From the NCBI RefSeq assembly GCF_017569205.1, contig NZ_CP071870.1:2232001-2296000 (forward strand): a stretch of 64,000 nucleotides of DNA. The letters run 5' to 3'. Each line of letters begins with the position of its first letter. The stretch's first letter is position 1. The notes beneath the pieces are model-generated. The model was not told where the DNA came from. It saw only the letters and a program-made list of their open reading frames with translations, and made no database searches. Source of the DNA: Propioniciclava sp. MC1595 (GTDB taxonomy: Bacteria > Actinomycetota > Actinomycetes > Propionibacteriales > Propionibacteriaceae). Position numbers and translations under genes: made by a program. Shown piece after piece: positions 63,010-64,000 of the stretch.

Positions 63010-64000
63010 CCGGCCTGCTCATCGCCGGCACCAGCTCGGACGCCGGCAAGTCGCTCGTCGTCACCGGCCTGTGCCGTGCCTTCGCCCGCCGCGGCCTGAC
63101 GGTCACGCCGTTCAAGGCGCAGAACATGTCGAACAACTCCGCGATCTGCGCCGACGGCGGCGAGATCGGCCGCGCCCAGTGCCTGCAGGCGCAGGCGGCG
63201 GGCGTCGAGCCGTCCACCCTGCTCAACCCGGTGTTGCTCAAGCCCGGCAGCGACCGGCGCGCCCACGTCGTGCTGCGGGGCCGGGACGCCGGCGTCCTCG
63301 AGGCCGGTGAGTACGCCACCGGCCGGGCCCACCTGGCCGAGTCCGCCTACGCCGCCTACGCCGAGCTCGCCGGCAAACACGACCTGGTCGTGGTCGAGGG
63401 GGCCGGGTCGCCAGCCGAGATCAACCTGCGCGAACGCGACTACGTCAACATGGGGTTGGCCAGGCGTTTCGACCTCCCGGTGGTCATCGTTGGCGACATC
63501 GACCGCGGTGGCGTCCTCGCCAGCCTGTACGGCACCTGGGCGCTGCTCGAGCCCGCCGACCAGCGCCTGTTGTCCGGATACGTGATCAACAAGTTCCGTG
63601 GCGACCAGACGGTGCTGGACCCCGGCCTGGCCGAGATCACCCGCCGCACCGGCCTGCCGTGTTTCGGTGTGCTGCCCTGGCTCGACGGCGTCTGGCTCGA
63701 CGGCGAGGACGCCCTCGACATCGCCCGCTGGTCCGCAGGGGCCCGGCACCGCGAGGGCCACGAGCTGCGGGTGGCGGTGCTCCGCCTGCCCCGGATCTCC
63801 AACTCCACCGACGTCGAGGCGCTGGCCGCGACGCCGGGGGTGCGCGTCGACGTGACCACCGACCCGGCCGTGGCGGCAGCGTCCGACCTGCTGGTCGTGC
63901 CGGGCACGCGCGCGACGCTGAACGACCTCGCCTGGCTGCGCGACCGTGGCCTCGACCAAGTGGTGAAGAAGCGGCATGCGTCCGGACGCCCCACGCTCGG
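63006..64000 (+). CDS. cbiP: Cobyric acid synthase (partial, C-terminus outside window)
   Basis: Glutamine-dependent amidation of adenosylcobyrinic a,c-diamide to adenosylcobyric acid (CbiP/CobQ). The first 331 residues are present: the ATP-binding GTSSDAGKSLVVTGLCR, FKAQNMSNNS, VLLKPGSDRRAHVVLRG, VVVEGAGSPAEINLRERDYVNMGLA and VIVGDIDRGGVLASLYG, ending in the linker and the start of the glutamine amidotransferase domain (LLVVPGTRATLNDLAWLRD). The catalytic Cys/His lie beyond the right edge. ATG overlaps the cbiB stop. Confidence 0.96.
   Translation, partial: MTGLLIAGTSSDAGKSLVVTGLCRAFARRGLTVTPFKAQNMSNNSAICADGGEIGRAQCLQAQAAGVEPSTLLNPVLLKPGSDRRAHVVLRGRDAGVLEAGEYATGRAHLAESAYAAYAELAGKHDLVVVEGAGSPAEINLRERDYVNMGLARRFDLPVVIVGDIDRGGVLASLYGTWALLEPADQRLLSGYVINKFRGDQTVLDPGLAEITRRTGLPCFGVLPWLDGVWLDGEDALDIARWSAGARHREGHELRVAVLRLPRISNSTDVEALAATPGVRVDVTTDPAVAAASDLLVVPGTRATLNDLAWLRDRGLDQVVKKRHASGRPTL

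Overview
This 64-kb window comes from the chromosome of a high-GC Gram-positive bacterium, very probably an actinobacterium close to the Propionibacteriaceae. The pointers are the paired clpP1-clpP2 ahead of clpX, an RpiB with the actinobacterial Glu-type active site, a relative of the mycothiol-linked reductase Rv2466c, DUF2510/DUF4328 proteins, two dynamin-like GTPases in tandem, and a cobalamin gene set with the CbiE-CbiG-CbiH triple fusion that I recall from propionibacteria. Genes are dense and many neighbours overlap by 4 bp (ATGA/GTGA). I see no insertion sequence, prophage, CRISPR array or rRNA operon.

Layout. 1-4.4 kb: clpX (cut by the window edge), clpP2, clpP1, trigger factor, two tRNAs and an ArsC-like protein. 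4.4-11.7 kb: a proline-rich membrane protein, an Nei-type glycosylase coupled to an unknown gene, a three-gene cassette of single-pass membrane proteins, a polytopic membrane protein, rpiB and a DsbA-like reductase. 11.8-18.5 kb: pepN, a Nif3-like gene, and pyrR-pyrB-pyrC. 18.6-25.7 kb: a sugar-acid locus holding a long-chain polyol/hexuronate dehydrogenase, a LarA-family (nickel-pincer) racemase/epimerase, a LacI regulator, uronate isomerase and 6-phosphogluconate dehydrogenase. 25.7-46.1 kb: mixed housekeeping and membrane genes (DsbA-like proteins with CcdA, aroE-thioesterase-fadD, a MarR regulator with a fused FAD/Fe-S dehydrogenase, ettA, a second-type ssb, the GTPase pair, a PrsW-like protease) and a lone AbiEi-like/PD-(D/E)XK gene bracketed by a repeated, partly palindromic motif.

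46.1-64 kb is a vitamin B12 island: cobI, cobM, cbiEGH, cbiX-met8, cobF, cbiC, cbiMNQO, cbiT, cobA, cbiJ, cbiB and the start of cbiP. A complete class Ib ribonucleotide reductase operon (nrdHIEF) sits inside it. Three cobalamin riboswitches are recognisable: before cobI, before nrdH and before cbiM. Together they would lower corrin synthesis, cobalt uptake and the B12-independent reductase when B12 is plentiful.

The most interesting points are: (i) a possible route from glucuronate via fructuronate, mannonate and gluconate into the pentose-phosphate pathway, using a LarA-family epimerase; (ii) a candidate operator made of GTTGC direct repeats at two promoters of that locus; (iii) CobF where the CbiG/CbiX background would predict CbiD; (iv) the nrd riboswitch, whose leader carries a duplicated 12-mer able to pair with the Shine-Dalgarno region; and (v) the repeat-flanked endonuclease-like gene.
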